Below, piece by piece: positions 44,247 through 55,251 of a stretch of 64,000 nt of DNA. The translations under genes were made by a program, and so were the position numbers. The notes below the pieces were generated by a model that was not told the DNA's origin, searched no databases, and saw only the letters and a program-made list of their open reading frames with translations. Position 1 is the first letter of the stretch. Every line of letters starts with the position of its first letter. Source of the DNA: Ascarosepion bandense (lineage: Eukaryota > Mollusca > Cephalopoda > Sepiida > Sepiidae); contig JBBBDQ010001451.1 of assembly GCA_037127315.1 (NCBI GenBank), forward strand, positions 1,074,501 to 1,138,500. Reading direction: 5' to 3'.

Positions 44247-45719
44247 TGTAAACGAAGTTCACTTTAAGTTGTTTTTTATTAAACTTGTATGTATTCTTGT
44301 ACACATTTGTGTGAAAACAGATATCTGTTTGTCTTTCATATCTGTTGAAATGAATATGTAATTTCAGGGCGTATTTCGAAATGACTTATTGTAAATACAT
44401 TCCCACAAAGCCAACCTATTCGCAAACACCAGTTTTAGAGAAGACGAATTTTAATTAAGATACATTAAAACGCTTTACGACAAAAATAAACGTCCGTAAA
44501 TAACAGACACATTATGAAAATGCAAATATCAATTTTCTAAAATAGAGAATGTTTCGATCCTTATAGTCTGGTAATCTGGGTTCACATACACACACACTCA
44601 AGTTACAATAATTTAATTAACATGGATGTCAATTTGGGGTTATTAGTATTTCCCCACCCACCTCTCTCTCTCTCCTTCTCTTTCACTTGAGACTTCTGGA
44701 CACCTGCGCTGATTACAGAACGTCGTCACGACCTTCTTTTTCCTTTCGATTCCTCATGAAAGCCAAACCAATAAAATCTATTCAATACACTTCTCCGTCC
44801 CCACAGGTAACCATAGAATTCATACTTTAATTTCTTCCATTTACATTTTCCAGCTAACCGCTCCGTTAGCCTTCATAGTTCCTGCCCAGTGGAGCGCCCA
44901 CCCCTGATTATTTCCTTGCAATAACCTTAGGTGAAAGATTACTCAGACAGTGCCTGGATGCTGATGTGAAAAGTAGTGGGTGGAAATGTGATAGAGGTGT
45001 GAGGATCTGGCACGAGACACACGGGGTTAGAGTTAGCTGTCATGTCTAGGCTGAGGTTTTTCAGGGATGGTAGCCATATTGATGTGTTTCCAAAAGTTGA
45101 CGTTTCGCTAGGTGAACCTCGCCAATTGCCCAATAGCTGATGGTCTAATTTTCCATGAGGTACTGGCTTTACCAGCATCTTTTATCCCGTCTTTATTCAA
45201 GTTAAATTGTGTTTGCTTTCTTTTTGTTCTCCATTGTTTTAATTATATATATTAAGTTTATATTTAAATCAGTTTTCGGCCATCATTTATTTTTTAAATT
45301 TATTCAGTTTTAGATTTTTTCTCTTGTCTCTTTGGCTCGTCTTCACTTGCTTCCATTTCCCTCAGTTTGCTTTTTTTAATGTCCGTTCTCTCGACTGCAC
45401 CTTATCTGTCTTTTATACCTAAATTATTTTTCAATTTGTCTCCTAACTCGATATCCTTCTGTTGTGGAGTTATTTTCGCAGTGGAGACTAGTATTTGTGC
45501 TAAAATTGGTACAAAAACGTTAGGAACTTTATATAATATGTCGGTTGGTTGTTTTGTTTTATGGAGTATCAACCTTGGGTCATTTATTGCCAACTAAATT
45601 TTATTGTTGGTAATACCTTTTTCTTTCAGCAATTTATTGTTGTTTTTTATATAAGTTTTGTATCTAGTAATACTTTTTCTTTTCAAGTATCAAGATTCAT
45701 TGAGATTTGTTTTTAAGGG
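44247..45719. other. No recognised gene
   Basis: Minus-strand frames 45178-44939 (79 aa, SLKNLSLDMTANSNPVCL) and 45593-45402 (63 aa, ILYKVPNVFVPILAQILVST) look less random than average but match no family I know. They could be retroelement coding debris. Confidence 0.35.
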
Positions 45720-46024
45720 CAGGGTCTCCAAGGCCTACCCTGTTATTTAACCCATAAATGGAGGGAAGGGACGGATTAGTACCTTTCCCAAAGCTACCAG
45801 TGCTTAAGTGAATGCAGGGTATTCAACTGAAATTCGAACTCGGCTCACCGATTTACTTTTTCCCAGCCGATATCCACTGCACCACAACTCACATCCGTCA
45901 CTAAACGCTTACAGCACCTGGTATTCCCAAACGGTCACCCATCTAAGTACTAACCAGGCTCAACGTTGCTTAACTTCGGTGATCAAGCGAGAGCCGGTGT
46001 ATTCAACGTGATATGGCCGTAAGC
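45720..46024 (-). mobile_element. 5S rRNA-tRNA composite SINE
   Basis: Minus strand: a 5S rRNA-like head (46024-45907), a short linker (TTTAGTGAC), then the family-A SINE from GGATGTGAGTTGTGGTGCAG through A box, B box (GAGTTCGAATTTC) and body until about 45722, where it is cut off. The order and junction equal those at 9243-9530. Confidence 0.85.
45907..46024 (-). rRNA. 5S rRNA-like sequence (SINE head, likely pseudogene)
   Basis: Full-length, about 118 nt. Minus strand reads GGCCATATCACGTTGAATAC, TGATCACCGAAGTTAAGCAA, GCCTGGTTAGTACTTAGATG, GGTGACCG and GGGAATACCAGGTGCTGTAA, in 5S rRNA order, including the internal promoter region. It is fused at its 3' end to a SINE without a T-run terminator, so a SINE head is likelier than a working 5S gene. 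Confidence 0.88.
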
Positions 46025-46098
46025 CTTGATATAATATGTATTATTGCTTTTTTTCTATCTTGCAATCTATTTTCTGTGTTTGTATATTTTATGATGTA

Positions 46099-46655
46099 GG
46101 GTATGCGTTGTGGTGCAGTGGATATCGGCTGAATTCCTTGCTTTCACCTACGCGCAAATAGCCTCGGGAAAGGTATTAATCCGTCTATTCCATCCAGTTA
46201 TGAGTTAAATAACAGGACAGATTGGGTTCTATAGCTTTGGCTGGCAACCAGAACCAGTCTCCCCTAGAAAGTAATGACAACCTATTGCGGGATAATCTTT
46301 TGCCCAGTCAGTCCTGTTTTTTCGAGACATGATCGCCCAAAGCATGCAACACGTGTGGCACTTAAGTTACTGACTGAACATAATAAGTGAAAGCATGATT
46401 AGGGCTTCTACTGGGCATAAAGTGGGGGATCATTTTTATATTGTTATGAATAAACTGACCCCCCACTAATTACAAAATAATATAATACATCTATTCCCCC
46501 TCTAGCTATGTGTCAAATAACAGCACAGATTGGGTTCTACATTCTACTGTAGAAAATAATGGCAACCTACTGCAGGATAATCCTCTGCTCAGTCAGTCCT
46601 GTCTCTTTCAAGACATGATCGCCCAAGCGTGTATCATGTATGGCATTTAAGTGAC
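46099..46655 (+). mobile_element. Composite SINE family A (1.5 units with linker)
   Basis: First unit 46099-46375 has an internal deletion removing the B box (GATATCGGCTGAATTCC). Then a linker with AGTGGGGGATC..CCCCCCAC (46422-46468), then a second SINE 3' half with hairpin ending GTATGGCATTTAAGTGACTG. Same layout as 58958-59574. Confidence 0.85.
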
Positions 46656-46969
46656 TGTAAATTTTGCATCGAACAGCTGTAAGGCTGGCCAGAATAAACC
46701 GAGGATTTCTCACTATTAGGCGGCTAGCTAATCCTCGTTGCAGTTCAACAACCACAAAGTCGATCTGTGGTTTATATTGCAACTATCCTGAGCGGACTTT
46801 CGTTACAATTTCTGTGTTTTATGAGAGCATTATCTTGCGTGAACAACCGTCTAAATGATGGCCAGCTTGAAGAAAACTCTGGTCACGATGACTTATCTTG
46901 CACAGCAATCGACGTCTCCCGTCTACCAACATTACACCCAAGGATCGGGTCGACACATGGTATAGTTAT
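46656..46969. other. No recognisable feature
   Basis: Overlapping short frames on both strands, none supported. Confidence 0.45.
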
Positions 46970-47400
46970 AAGATACTTTTCAAGGGTTCCTCGTGCTGGG
47001 ATTACATTCTCCAGACTGACAATTTCCAGAAGTCCTCTTTCTGACAATTTAATTATAGTATGATTCGAATCTGGGCCTCATGAGCAAAAAGCAAACACCT
47101 GTTTCTTATAGTTTTCTCAGTGTTTTGTGTATTTACTGAATTGATTCTCCCTTTGTAAGCAGGCGGCTTAACTGACTTATAAGGTAAGTTTCAAGGGTTC
47201 CTCGTGCTGGGATTACATCCTCCAGACTGAAAACTTCAAGAAGTCCTCTGTCTGACAAATTAACTATAGTATGATTTGAATATGGGCCTCATGAGCAAAA
47301 AGTAAACGCCTGTTTCTTATACTTTTTTCCGTTTTTTTGTGTATTTACTGAATTCATTTTCTCTTTGTAAGCAGGCGCCTTAACTGACTATGAGCTATGG
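46970..47400 (-). repeat. tRNA-like sequence in 211-bp tandem dimer
   Basis: Two units (CAAGGGTTCCTCGTGCTGGG at 46981 and 47192). Minus strand of each has a D-arm-like CAGTTAAGGCGCCTGCTTAC and a T-arm-like GAGGCCCATATTCAAATC, separated by about 90 nt instead of the usual 35 or so. Probably a tRNA-derived repeat, not a working tRNA gene. Confidence 0.6.
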
Positions 47401-47749
47401 ATTCTTTTAATATATTTTGCAAATAAGTCGAGCTTATTAAACAGTTAAAAAGTTGTCAAAACATTTCAATATAATTTGCATAATCTAGAAATCTCTTTTC
47501 TGTCTAGCCGTAACCCTAACCCTAATGTTCATTCTGTTTCATTGCCAGGATAGTATTCCCTTCATTGTTTTTTTTTCTTAATTATATTTTTTTTTTTGTT
47601 TCGCATTTTTCACATTCTCTTTTCATTCTGACGGTTTTTCTTTTCTTCGGTTCGATTTGATATTCTTTCGTGTTTACCTTACGTTTTCTCTTGTCTTTTT
47701 TTCTTCTCTTCTGCTAGTCTTGAGTTTACAATCTCTGTTATGTCTCTCT
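47401..47749. other. No recognisable feature
   Basis: T-rich, unassigned. Confidence 0.5.
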
Positions 47750-47798
47750 CTCTCTCTCTATATATATATAAATATATATATATATAACTCTCTCTCTC

Positions 47799-47832
<34 letters not shown>
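47750..47832. repeat. (CT)n/(TA)n compound microsatellite
   Basis: Alternating CT and TA runs. Confidence 0.9.
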
Positions 47833-47833
<1 letters not shown>

Positions 47834-48052
47834 TAACTAAGTTGTTGAACTCATAGGTTTATTAACCTTTTGTTTATGCATTTACTTTTATAAAGAGTGC
47901 TCGATACAAATGTAGAGCGTTATACTGTAATGGTTGTTACAATGTTTTTATAAATTCATAGTATCACTACACAAACATTTTCATGTTTCGAAGTCAGCCC
48001 ATTATGCTGCTGGCTTCATCATCAGGTGATTGTTTTAGAAATGAGAATTGTG

Positions 48053-48935
48053 ACACGATAACTAGGCGTATATTAAGGTGCTTTGTAAAATTTGTATTTT
48101 ATTATAATAGATTAAAATAGAAAATGGTTAAGAATAGAAAATAGATTAAAAACATATTTTGTTTTAACAAAAGTGAAAATGAGAAAAAATAAATAAATAA
48201 ACGCTTTTTCTTTTATGAGGAAATTTGTGGAAGAGAAAAGAGTATCAGATTACTGTTTTAAATCCTACCATTCTTCCGGTAAATATTTGACTCTTAACTC
48301 GGTGATTTAATGTGATAAGAGATAAAGTTCAGAAAATAGTTTTTTTTTTGAATGACCAGGTCAAAGGCTGACTTTTAGTATATCTTAACCAGACATTAAG
48401 AATTTTCCGGCGGAAGCTTTATTAAGATGAAAAAAGATAAAAAAAAATACTGGAAAAAAATACTAAGGTTAAGTACAGACTGGATGTCTGCGGGATATTT
48501 ACACATCAAAAGAAGGAAAATTTAAGTGCCCTGAAATTTCGGACTTGCAGTCGCTAATTGCTTATCAACCGGTGGTTTAAAGCATTTCCGGATTTCCGGA
48601 TCAATTTTAAATAAATTCAGGTAATTTTGCCGAGTCAGTCAGTTAGTTTCCAGTTAGTTCAGTCGGGCGCGTGCTTGAAGTAGAACCTCCGTTCGTCTTG
48701 TTTCGGTCAGTTCGGATTTGTTGATCTCCATTAATTAGAGCTGTGTGCCACATTCGCCTGCCCCAACCGAAAAGGCTAACTCTAAACGAAATAAAGCATC
48801 TTTTCAACTCATCCAAGTTGTGGAAGTTCGTTCCTTATAGTTTAATCTTGTACCCCCAGCTTGAGGCTCCGACATTTTCAACAAACTCCCGGAAAACATC
48901 ACAGCGTGGAGAACGGCCGCCAGAGAAATTTTATC
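48053..48935. mobile_element. Unidentified 883-bp insertion in PLE left arm
   Basis: Comparing the two arms shows this block is absent from the right arm. It starts near TGACACGATAACTAGG and ends near GAGAAATTTTATC. Around 48660-48800 it is LTR-like in texture (GC-richer, with AATAAAGC at 48800), but no target duplication or coding is seen. Class unknown. Confidence 0.55.
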
Positions 48936-49116
48936 TAGTTGAAAAGCCAGTTTATTTGTGTTGGAATTGATTTTTTTGGGTGTTAGAGGGGTTGGTCTGT
49001 ATTTTGAGTACTGTTGACCTTTTTAAGGTCTTAGGGTTAAGTGTTTGTTTGTGACTAAGTTCAGGATAGGTTAATCTATTAATCTTGTGAGGGCTCGGGC
49101 TGCTTAAAATATTCTT

Positions 49117-49434
49117 AGTGGATCCACTAAAAATACTTTTAAGCAGCGCTGGTACTTGCATCTAACCTCATTTAAAAACAGCTTATACCGAAACCAAACA
49201 TCGCTTTCTACATATTTTTGGAAGCTAAAGGATTCAAAACAGAAACCCAAAGTAAAATGGAAAATCCCAGAAAAAACTAGAACTTGCAACTCACTTAATG
49301 ACACCTACCCTTTATGTCTAAGTGAAAAACTACACATTCTTCAGTACCCTAACAGCAACGATTTATCAACCCGTAGAGATGAATTAGCAGTAATATGCAA
49401 TCATTGCAAATATTTCTCGCTAAAATTTAAGTAA
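49117..49434 (+). pseudogene. Penelope-like element, GIY-YIG C-terminal fragment
   Basis: Frame from 49117: SGSTKNTFKQRWYLHLTSFK, NSLYRNQTSLSTYFWKLKDS, WKIPEKTRTCNSL, YPLCLSEKLHILQYPN and RRDELAVICNHCKYFSL to the stop at 49432-49434. YIGSTKNT is the expected motif start, but only S-GSTKNT is in frame, with a stop just upstream at the arm junction (about 49105), so the nuclease core is cut. It resembles the lineage at 7183-8090. Confidence 0.85.
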
Positions 49435-50144
49435 ACAAAAAACACCCCAACCAGAAACCCCACAAAAGACACAAAAATACACATAACCAACTCTATAAAT
49501 AAACAGAAAAAGAAAACAAACCCTATACAATACCAACAAAAAATAATGCAGTTGCAGCAGAATAGTAGATAAATAAAAAAAAAATATATTTTATGTTTAT
49601 AAAATATGTTTTGTAAAGGATAGATTTTATAAAAGAAATATATTTCTTAAATATTATAAAATATTATATTTTATGAAAGATATATTTTATAAAAAACATA
49701 TTTTATAAAAACCAAAAAAATAAAAAACCAAAAAAGCACACACCTCAATACAAAATACATAAATTAAATTAAGAAGAAACCAACCCCAAAACAAAACAAC
49801 ACCTACCAACCCCTAAACCAAATAACAACACACAAGGCGGCAGCAGCCCCAGATCACACAAGATTAATAGATTAACCTATCCTGAACTCAGCCACAAACA
49901 AACACTTAACTCTAAGACCTTAAAAGGTCAACAGACCTCAAACTACAGATCAACCCCTCTAACACCTAAAAAAAAAAAACGAAAAACAAATCCAATACAA
50001 ATAAACTGGCTTTTCAACTACATAATTCTCATTTCTAAAAAATCACCTGAGGATGAAGCCAACAACATAATGGGCTGGCTTCGAAACATGAAAATCTTTG
50101 TGTAGTGATACTCTGAATTTATAAAAACATTGTAACAACCATTA

Positions 50145-50198
<54 letters not shown>

Positions 50199-50200
<2 letters not shown>

Positions 50201-50660
50201 ATCCTTCTTTAACAATTTCTTCTTTTTCATGTTTGAGTAACTTCTTATTTGAATGAGTGAGCTTTGTTTAGTGGTATATCAACACCTCTCTGGGTTATTT
50301 AATACCAAAAAATTAGTGTTTTAAAGCATTATTTTAATGTTAGGTTATAGTGAGAAGGTTGATTTAGTCAGATATTGATGAAAAAATTTATCTTTTTATT
50401 TTAGAAAGCTCAGTGTTATGGTAATATTTTTTTCCTTAAAAAATGTATATTTTCCTATAAAAGTTTATTTTTATGCTTTCATGGTGTTTTGACACTAGTT
50501 TAGGGTTTAACTATTTGCCCATAGCTGGGACCTTAACAGGTGCTACTACTCCGGATCACGGTGGACCAGGGAACAACAGAGATTAAGAGAAGGTTCCATT
50601 TTCCTCACAACCTCCCAATCAGAAACCTACTGCCGGATGCAGTTTACCGTCATACCCTTC
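50199..50660. other. No recognisable feature
   Basis: Unassigned AT-rich sequence. Confidence 0.5.
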
Positions 50661-51000
50661 TTATTTGATTTACATATATTTTATTGTAATACTTACATTG
50701 GTTAGATTATTGTCCTCATTTTTATTGCCATGTTTGCAAAGTTCAGGCCGTTGTACACTCCAGCCTTTTTCATTTCCAAGCACCGATCTCTTTATTTCGA
50801 TCACTAGAATATATAATTTTTTTTTCAATGTGCGATGCAACTTTCAGTAGCCATGCAACACTTTAACTTAATTCTTAAAGGTATTTTTCACCTTGCTGTA
50901 GCCTGGTATTGAACTCACAATTCTTTGGTTCAGTAGAATTAGGCGTTGGTTAGTTCCAGTGATTCAACCCAAAGAGTTGTAAGTTCAATACCAAGCTACA
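50661..51000 (-). repeat. PLE-type 3' tail with tRNA-like stretch
   Basis: TTATTGTCCTCATTTTTATTGCC matches one 108-bp unit of 35700-36440. 50892-50923 and 50970-51000 form an inverted repeat (TGTAGCCTGGTATTGAACTC and partner) of the tRNA-like segment seen in other tails. Confidence 0.6.
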
Positions 51001-51015
51001 GCAGTGGTGAACATA

Positions 51016-51398
51016 CACTACCGGCCATAATTATTAGGCCACCCCGGTTTTCTTTTAAAGAAATTATGTATATCATACTATTTTTATTTTTAGTATTTAT
51101 TGCCAAATGAAAACAGAATGGTTCTTTGTCATTATTCCTTTGCAAAATTTGACAACGCAAGGAAGCAAAGATGAACCCGTCCGAATCACCATAAATTTTC
51201 TTCGTTTTTTCATTGATGAAACTGCAATATAGGTAATTATTATTAAATATTTATAAATTCATTTAATGCACATATTATTGTCGAGTATTAAGACAGGAAC
51301 GATTTTAATTTCATTTACAATTATTCACTTGGAAATAAATATGAAATATATCATTTTTTTAAAACACTTGGGTTGCCTTATAATTATGTTCGGTTGTG
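51016..51398. mobile_element. Mariner/Tc1-like MITE, second copy
   Basis: CACTACCGGCCATAATTATTA at the left and its diverged complement at the right (CCTTATAATTATGTTCGG), TA at 51014-51015 and 51399-51400. The interior is the reverse complement of the copy at 18409-18796. Confidence 0.9.
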
Positions 51399-51459
51399 TA
51401 TATCTTAGAGAGTTAATTAGAAGGGAGATAAGTACATTGCTACTAGCAGTGGCATCGCA

Positions 51460-51640
51460 CTTCGAATAGGAATAATATATTCTAGTGATCAAAATAAATG
51501 GTTCAGTTCAAAATTCATAGAATCTGAAGAAGGCAGGAGTGTGCAACAGCCGAAACATCGTAAACTTTGCAATAAAAATGAGGACTATAGTCCGAATAAT
51601 GTAATTAAAGTGACTAGTACCTTGTCTCAGAAGTATATAA
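51460..51640 (+). repeat. PLE-type 3' tail fragment
   Basis: GAATCTGAAGAAGGCAGGAG, then GCCGAAACATCGTAAAC and AAATGAGGACTATAGTCCG, the shared tail of the PLE subfamily at 9.75 and 36.4 kb. Confidence 0.6.
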
Positions 51641-51974
51641 ACACATACTGGTATTTTATGCACCCATATTTTTTTCATCACGTAAAATAGCTTCGCAATA
51701 CGTCTGTTGATTCCCCCATTTTTCCTACATTATTTTTCTTTTGTGGATGCCGGAGATAGTAATCGCACAAAATAAAGGAACAAACAACCAGAATTGGAGA
51801 TAGAAAAATAAGTCAATTAAATGTAAAGATACAAACATGGACGCAGGTTAGTAATCCAGGAATAAGAGTTAGTACGAAGTCTCTGAAGTGAAGCCGTAGT
51901 AGGTTTAGTAAGTCCACGTCGGAAGCTGACGGATGCTGCGTAATAATATTCTGTCTGGGTGGAACTCAGAGTTA
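51641..51974. other. No recognisable feature
   Basis: Unassigned. Confidence 0.45.
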
Positions 51975-51978
51975 CTAT

Positions 51979-52403
51979 TGTAATATAACAATCTGGCCCC
52001 ACCCGAGGAAGGCTGATGCAAGCGAGGGTGTTTCCGGTCGTTGAAAGGAACGGATGTTGTTTGACCTTATTTCCGGCAGCAGCGGAAATAACTACAGAGG
52101 CAAACAGAACAGGTGTCTCTGAGAATTACGTGGGCGTGCGTGAGCGAGGCAAAACCGGAAGAAAAAGTCCCGGTTCTGGAAGATTATAAAAAGATCTCGG
52201 CGCACGGATTCGCCAGAGTAGAGGAGCAACAGAGATCGGCCGGTGAAGAGAGACACAACAGATAAGACTACACTCCCGTCAACCCATTAGAAGCGCGCTC
52301 TCTCAATTCTCTGTTCCCTATTCTACACGGTCCATCGTCATTAATAAAAATATAACTTCATATTTTTATATATATGCGTGTTGTTGTTTGTCGATATATA
52401 ACA
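51979..52403 (+). repeat. Solo LTR of the env-bearing element
   Basis: 425 bp, TGTAATATAACA to TATATAACA, flanked by CTAT at 51975-51978 and 52404-52407. Clearly related to the 418-bp LTRs but with many substitutions and small indels (ATTATAAAAAGATC for the TATA region), so it is older or from another subfamily. No internal sequence: product of LTR-LTR recombination. Confidence 0.95.
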
Positions 52404-52741
52404 CTATGAACGCTGTATTTTCCGTGGAATTTTCGGTATCTTCCGGTGTCTGTCGGTATCTCGCGGATCTGACGGTACCTCACTATGGCAGTAGTATATA
52501 TAAAAAAGTTTGGGATTTTTATTTATTTATTTATTTATTCTGTTATTGTCAATTTATTTTTTAAATCTGTATTTTTCGTTTGTTTTTTTTGTTCCTCACT
52601 TTTTGGCGTTCATGCCTCATTTAGAAAGAAAAAAAAGTTTGAGATTTTTATTTATTCTGTTACGCGAACCTATCCTGGTCAAGGTATCAGCAACCACTTG
52701 TTACCCCTCCCCACTATGGTCTGTCCTTTCTTTCTTTGAAT
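52404..52741. other. No recognised feature
   Basis: GGTATCTTCCGGTGTC-type short repeats near 52435-52480, then a T-rich stretch. Confidence 0.4.
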
Positions 52742-53085
52742 TGAAATCTACAATTCTACTCCTGCAGCTTCTTCTCTATGCACTTCCTGCCTGTAGAACT
52801 CGCTCCCGTATTCTTGCTTTCCTGACGGCTACAACCTCCAGAAATTTAAATGCAAAGTCAATACTCATCTACTAACCACTGGACTCTAACTCTCTCCCCA
52901 TCCCTGTATAACCTTCCCTTTCTCTCCACCTATGTATCTGTCATCGCACCTGCTTTCTCAGCTTTCTATTGTTCCATTCTAACTAGTTTGTACTCCTCAC
53001 TCTTTTCTAATTAATCTTTTTACATTTATGTAGCCCCCTGCACATCAGTGGCGTTTCCGCCTTGCTCGGGGTGAAATGATTAAAA
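52742..53085 (+). mobile_element. LINE family 1, 3' end with A-tail
   Basis: From CTACAATTCTACTCCTGCAGC through ACGGCTACAACCTCCAG to CGGGGTGAAATGATT and an A-run. Very close to the tail at 57400-58433. Confidence 0.9.
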
Positions 53086-53576
53086 AAAAATACTCTAGAC
53101 GAGTCCATTATCTTAGAAAAAGGGGAGACCCCACAACACTTTCGATTTTTGTAAGTTTGAATGAATATTTTCTTTCACTGGGTCGACGAGAAATTGGCAC
53201 ACCGATGGATTTTGTTATTTTCTCTTTTACGTAGACAATCGGCGAGAACCAATCGCTATTAATCCACTTTCGAGATTTCAACCTATATGTCTCCAGTGAT
53301 TTAGTTGTTTACCAAAGCTGAAAAAGTAAATTGTACATTGATAAAAAAAAATTGTTTCACATTTTCCTTTAACTGGAACTTGTTATTTTTTATGCATCTT
53401 CCTAATAGAAAAAAATTAGTAACTGATTATTCATTTTTGTTTGTAGACTTTGAGTGTTACAAAAAAGGATTTATGAGCAAATCCCATAAACTGAACAGTT
53501 GCATTCATTCTGTTCCAAATAAGTTATTTTCATCATGAATACTTTAGGCGTCACCGTTTTTCTATAAACTAATACA
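53086..53576. other. No recognisable feature
   Basis: Unassigned. The 77-aa frame at 53305 has no support. Confidence 0.45.
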
Positions 53577-53868
53577 TCAGTCAGTTAAGTGCTATACGTG
53601 ATACACGCTTGGGCGATCATGTCTCGAAAAACTGGGCAGAGGATTATCCCGCAGTAGGTTGCCATTGCTTTCCTGCTGTATACTGGTTGCCGACCAAGGC
53701 TATAGAACCCAATCTGTCCTGTTATTTAACCCATAACTGGAAGGAATAGACGGATTAATACCTTTCCCAAGGGTATTTGCGCGTAAGTGAAGGCAATCAA
53801 TTCAGCTGGAATTTGAACTCGGCTCCCCGATTTCCTCGTTTCGAGCCGATATCCAATGCACCACAATA
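53577..53868 (-). mobile_element. SINE family A, near full length
   Basis: Reverse copy. The hairpin is truncated (CATGTCTCGAAAAACTGG on the plus strand), the rest is intact to the tRNA-like head. Confidence 0.9.
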
Positions 53869-53881
53869 CTCACCTTTTTAA

Positions 53882-54460
53882 TTTTATTTTTTGCCCAGTG
53901 ACGAACCGAGTATTATTTGGTAATATTAATATTGGTTTACCGATTCTTTCCCATATTTTTTTGTTGATAACAGTTAAATCTGATCCTGTGTCTAGCTGAA
54001 ACATTACTTTTCTATTATTTATTTTTATGGTTAAAAATTTTCATTTTTGAAATTTGTCTGCGTTGTCTGTCGTTGACTCTACGTTTACAGGACTGTTGAA
54101 TTTTGACATTTTATTCTTTTTTAACTTTCCAATGAAAACTTTTGTGTCTCACATTTCCATAGTCAAAACATTTTTTTTGTTCTTAAAAGAAGAGTTCCTC
54201 TTGAAATTTAGTTCGCCGCATTCGTTACATGGATTTGGATTTGGAAAGATTTTTATTTTCCCACATGCTTTTGAACGCACCAAATGTATATGAGATTCCT
54301 CAGTTTTAGCTGTATCGTGTGGTAAGGTCATTATTTTTTGATACTTTTCAGCTACACTTTGCAAGGCCAATGTTCAGTCCTGTTCAAGCTAAACCAAAAT
54401 TCTAGAACCGATTTCCGCATCCTTATATGCTGACAAAACTTGTACGTAAAATCAAGCACT
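53882..54460 (-). pseudogene. Gypsy-type gag-protease relic
   Basis: Minus strand from about 54460: KDAEIGSRILV (gag-like), VAEKYQKIMTLPHDTA, then a zinc-knuckle-like NPCNECGELNFKR in which the later His and Cys are lost. After a frame break comes KFLTIKINNRKVMFQLDTGS, with DTGSD as the aspartic protease active site (about 53994-53980), then LTVINKKIWERIGKP and NNTRFVTGQKIK. The order capsid end, knuckle, protease is that of Ty3/Gypsy polyproteins. It is not obviously from the same family as the env element. RT is absent. Confidence 0.85.
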
Positions 54461-55251
54461 TAAAACATGTCGAGTGTTAATTTACTTAACTTGAACATTT
54501 AAGATAACCTGTTTGCAAAACTAGTATAAATGGAATAATCTTCATACCCTTTTTTGAAAGATTTACCAACATGTAAACATGTTTACCAACATGTTGCCAA
54601 CATGTATTGAACAATGACCTTCGTTCACTGAAAAATTTTACTTAACATAATAGTTTCTTCAATTTACAATTTGATTCTTCGGCCGGATGTATTTTTTGTC
54701 TTGTTCATGTTCTATGGATTCTAATTTACTTAACACATGTTTTCCCATCTGACAAGCTAGTACAGTCTTTTGTAACGTTATTGCATAGTGTCTGTAGTAA
54801 GCTGCAAATGTATGTCTTTATTAGGGTCATATGTAAATTTGCCAGTTGTAATTGCTACTGGATCATGTAAATAAAAATAGATGACTGTTATTCTTGTCTC
54901 TATATTTCCTTAAATTGTTACTGCTAATACTTGTTGCTGTCGTCGTTATTCTTGTTGTTGCTTTACTGATTTCACATTACTGCTTTCAAGCCTTTTTTTA
55001 ATTGCTCGGTGTAAAAATGTGCTTCCAATAAGTATTTTAGATATTTTTCTGTCCCGTTCTTTCCACCGTAAGCTTTATTTCAAAGTACAGTTATCACAGT
55101 TAAAAATAAAATGAATCTTTGTCCACCGCTTTATAATAAATGGTGAATCATTCACGTCGCCAACTGTTTTGATTTGGACTCTTGCAATATACAACGATTA
55201 ACAATGTTGTTTTCATCTCTGATTTAAATTTTCTTTTGTTTCTTTCTTTTT
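54461..55251. other. No recognised gene
   Basis: May include decayed upstream gag, but I see no further domain. A cluster of ACATGTTTACCAACATG-type short palindromes lies near 54570-54605. Confidence 0.4.

Larger units (their letters stand above)
47926..50198 (+). mobile_element. Penelope-like element with long inverted terminal arms
   Basis: The left arm (47926-48052 plus 48936-49104) is the inverse of the right arm (50020-50146 plus 49838-50022). The coding fragment at 49117-49434 lies between, in plus sense. Inverted pLTR arrangements are known for Penelope. The left arm is split by 883 bp of other sequence. Right arm carries a hammerhead-like CTGAGGAT..GGCTTCGAAAC, and the left arm CTGATGAT..ACTTCGAAAC. 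A (TA)n tract (50147-50198) follows the right arm. Confidence 0.75.

Noticed and set aside
47514..47526. TAACCCTAACCCTAA, telomere-like
   Set aside because: Only about two repeats; no telomeric array.
48053..48935. Calling the PLE-arm insertion a solo LTR
   Set aside because: A TG-type start and AATAAA are suggestive, but there is no matching CA end and no target duplication.
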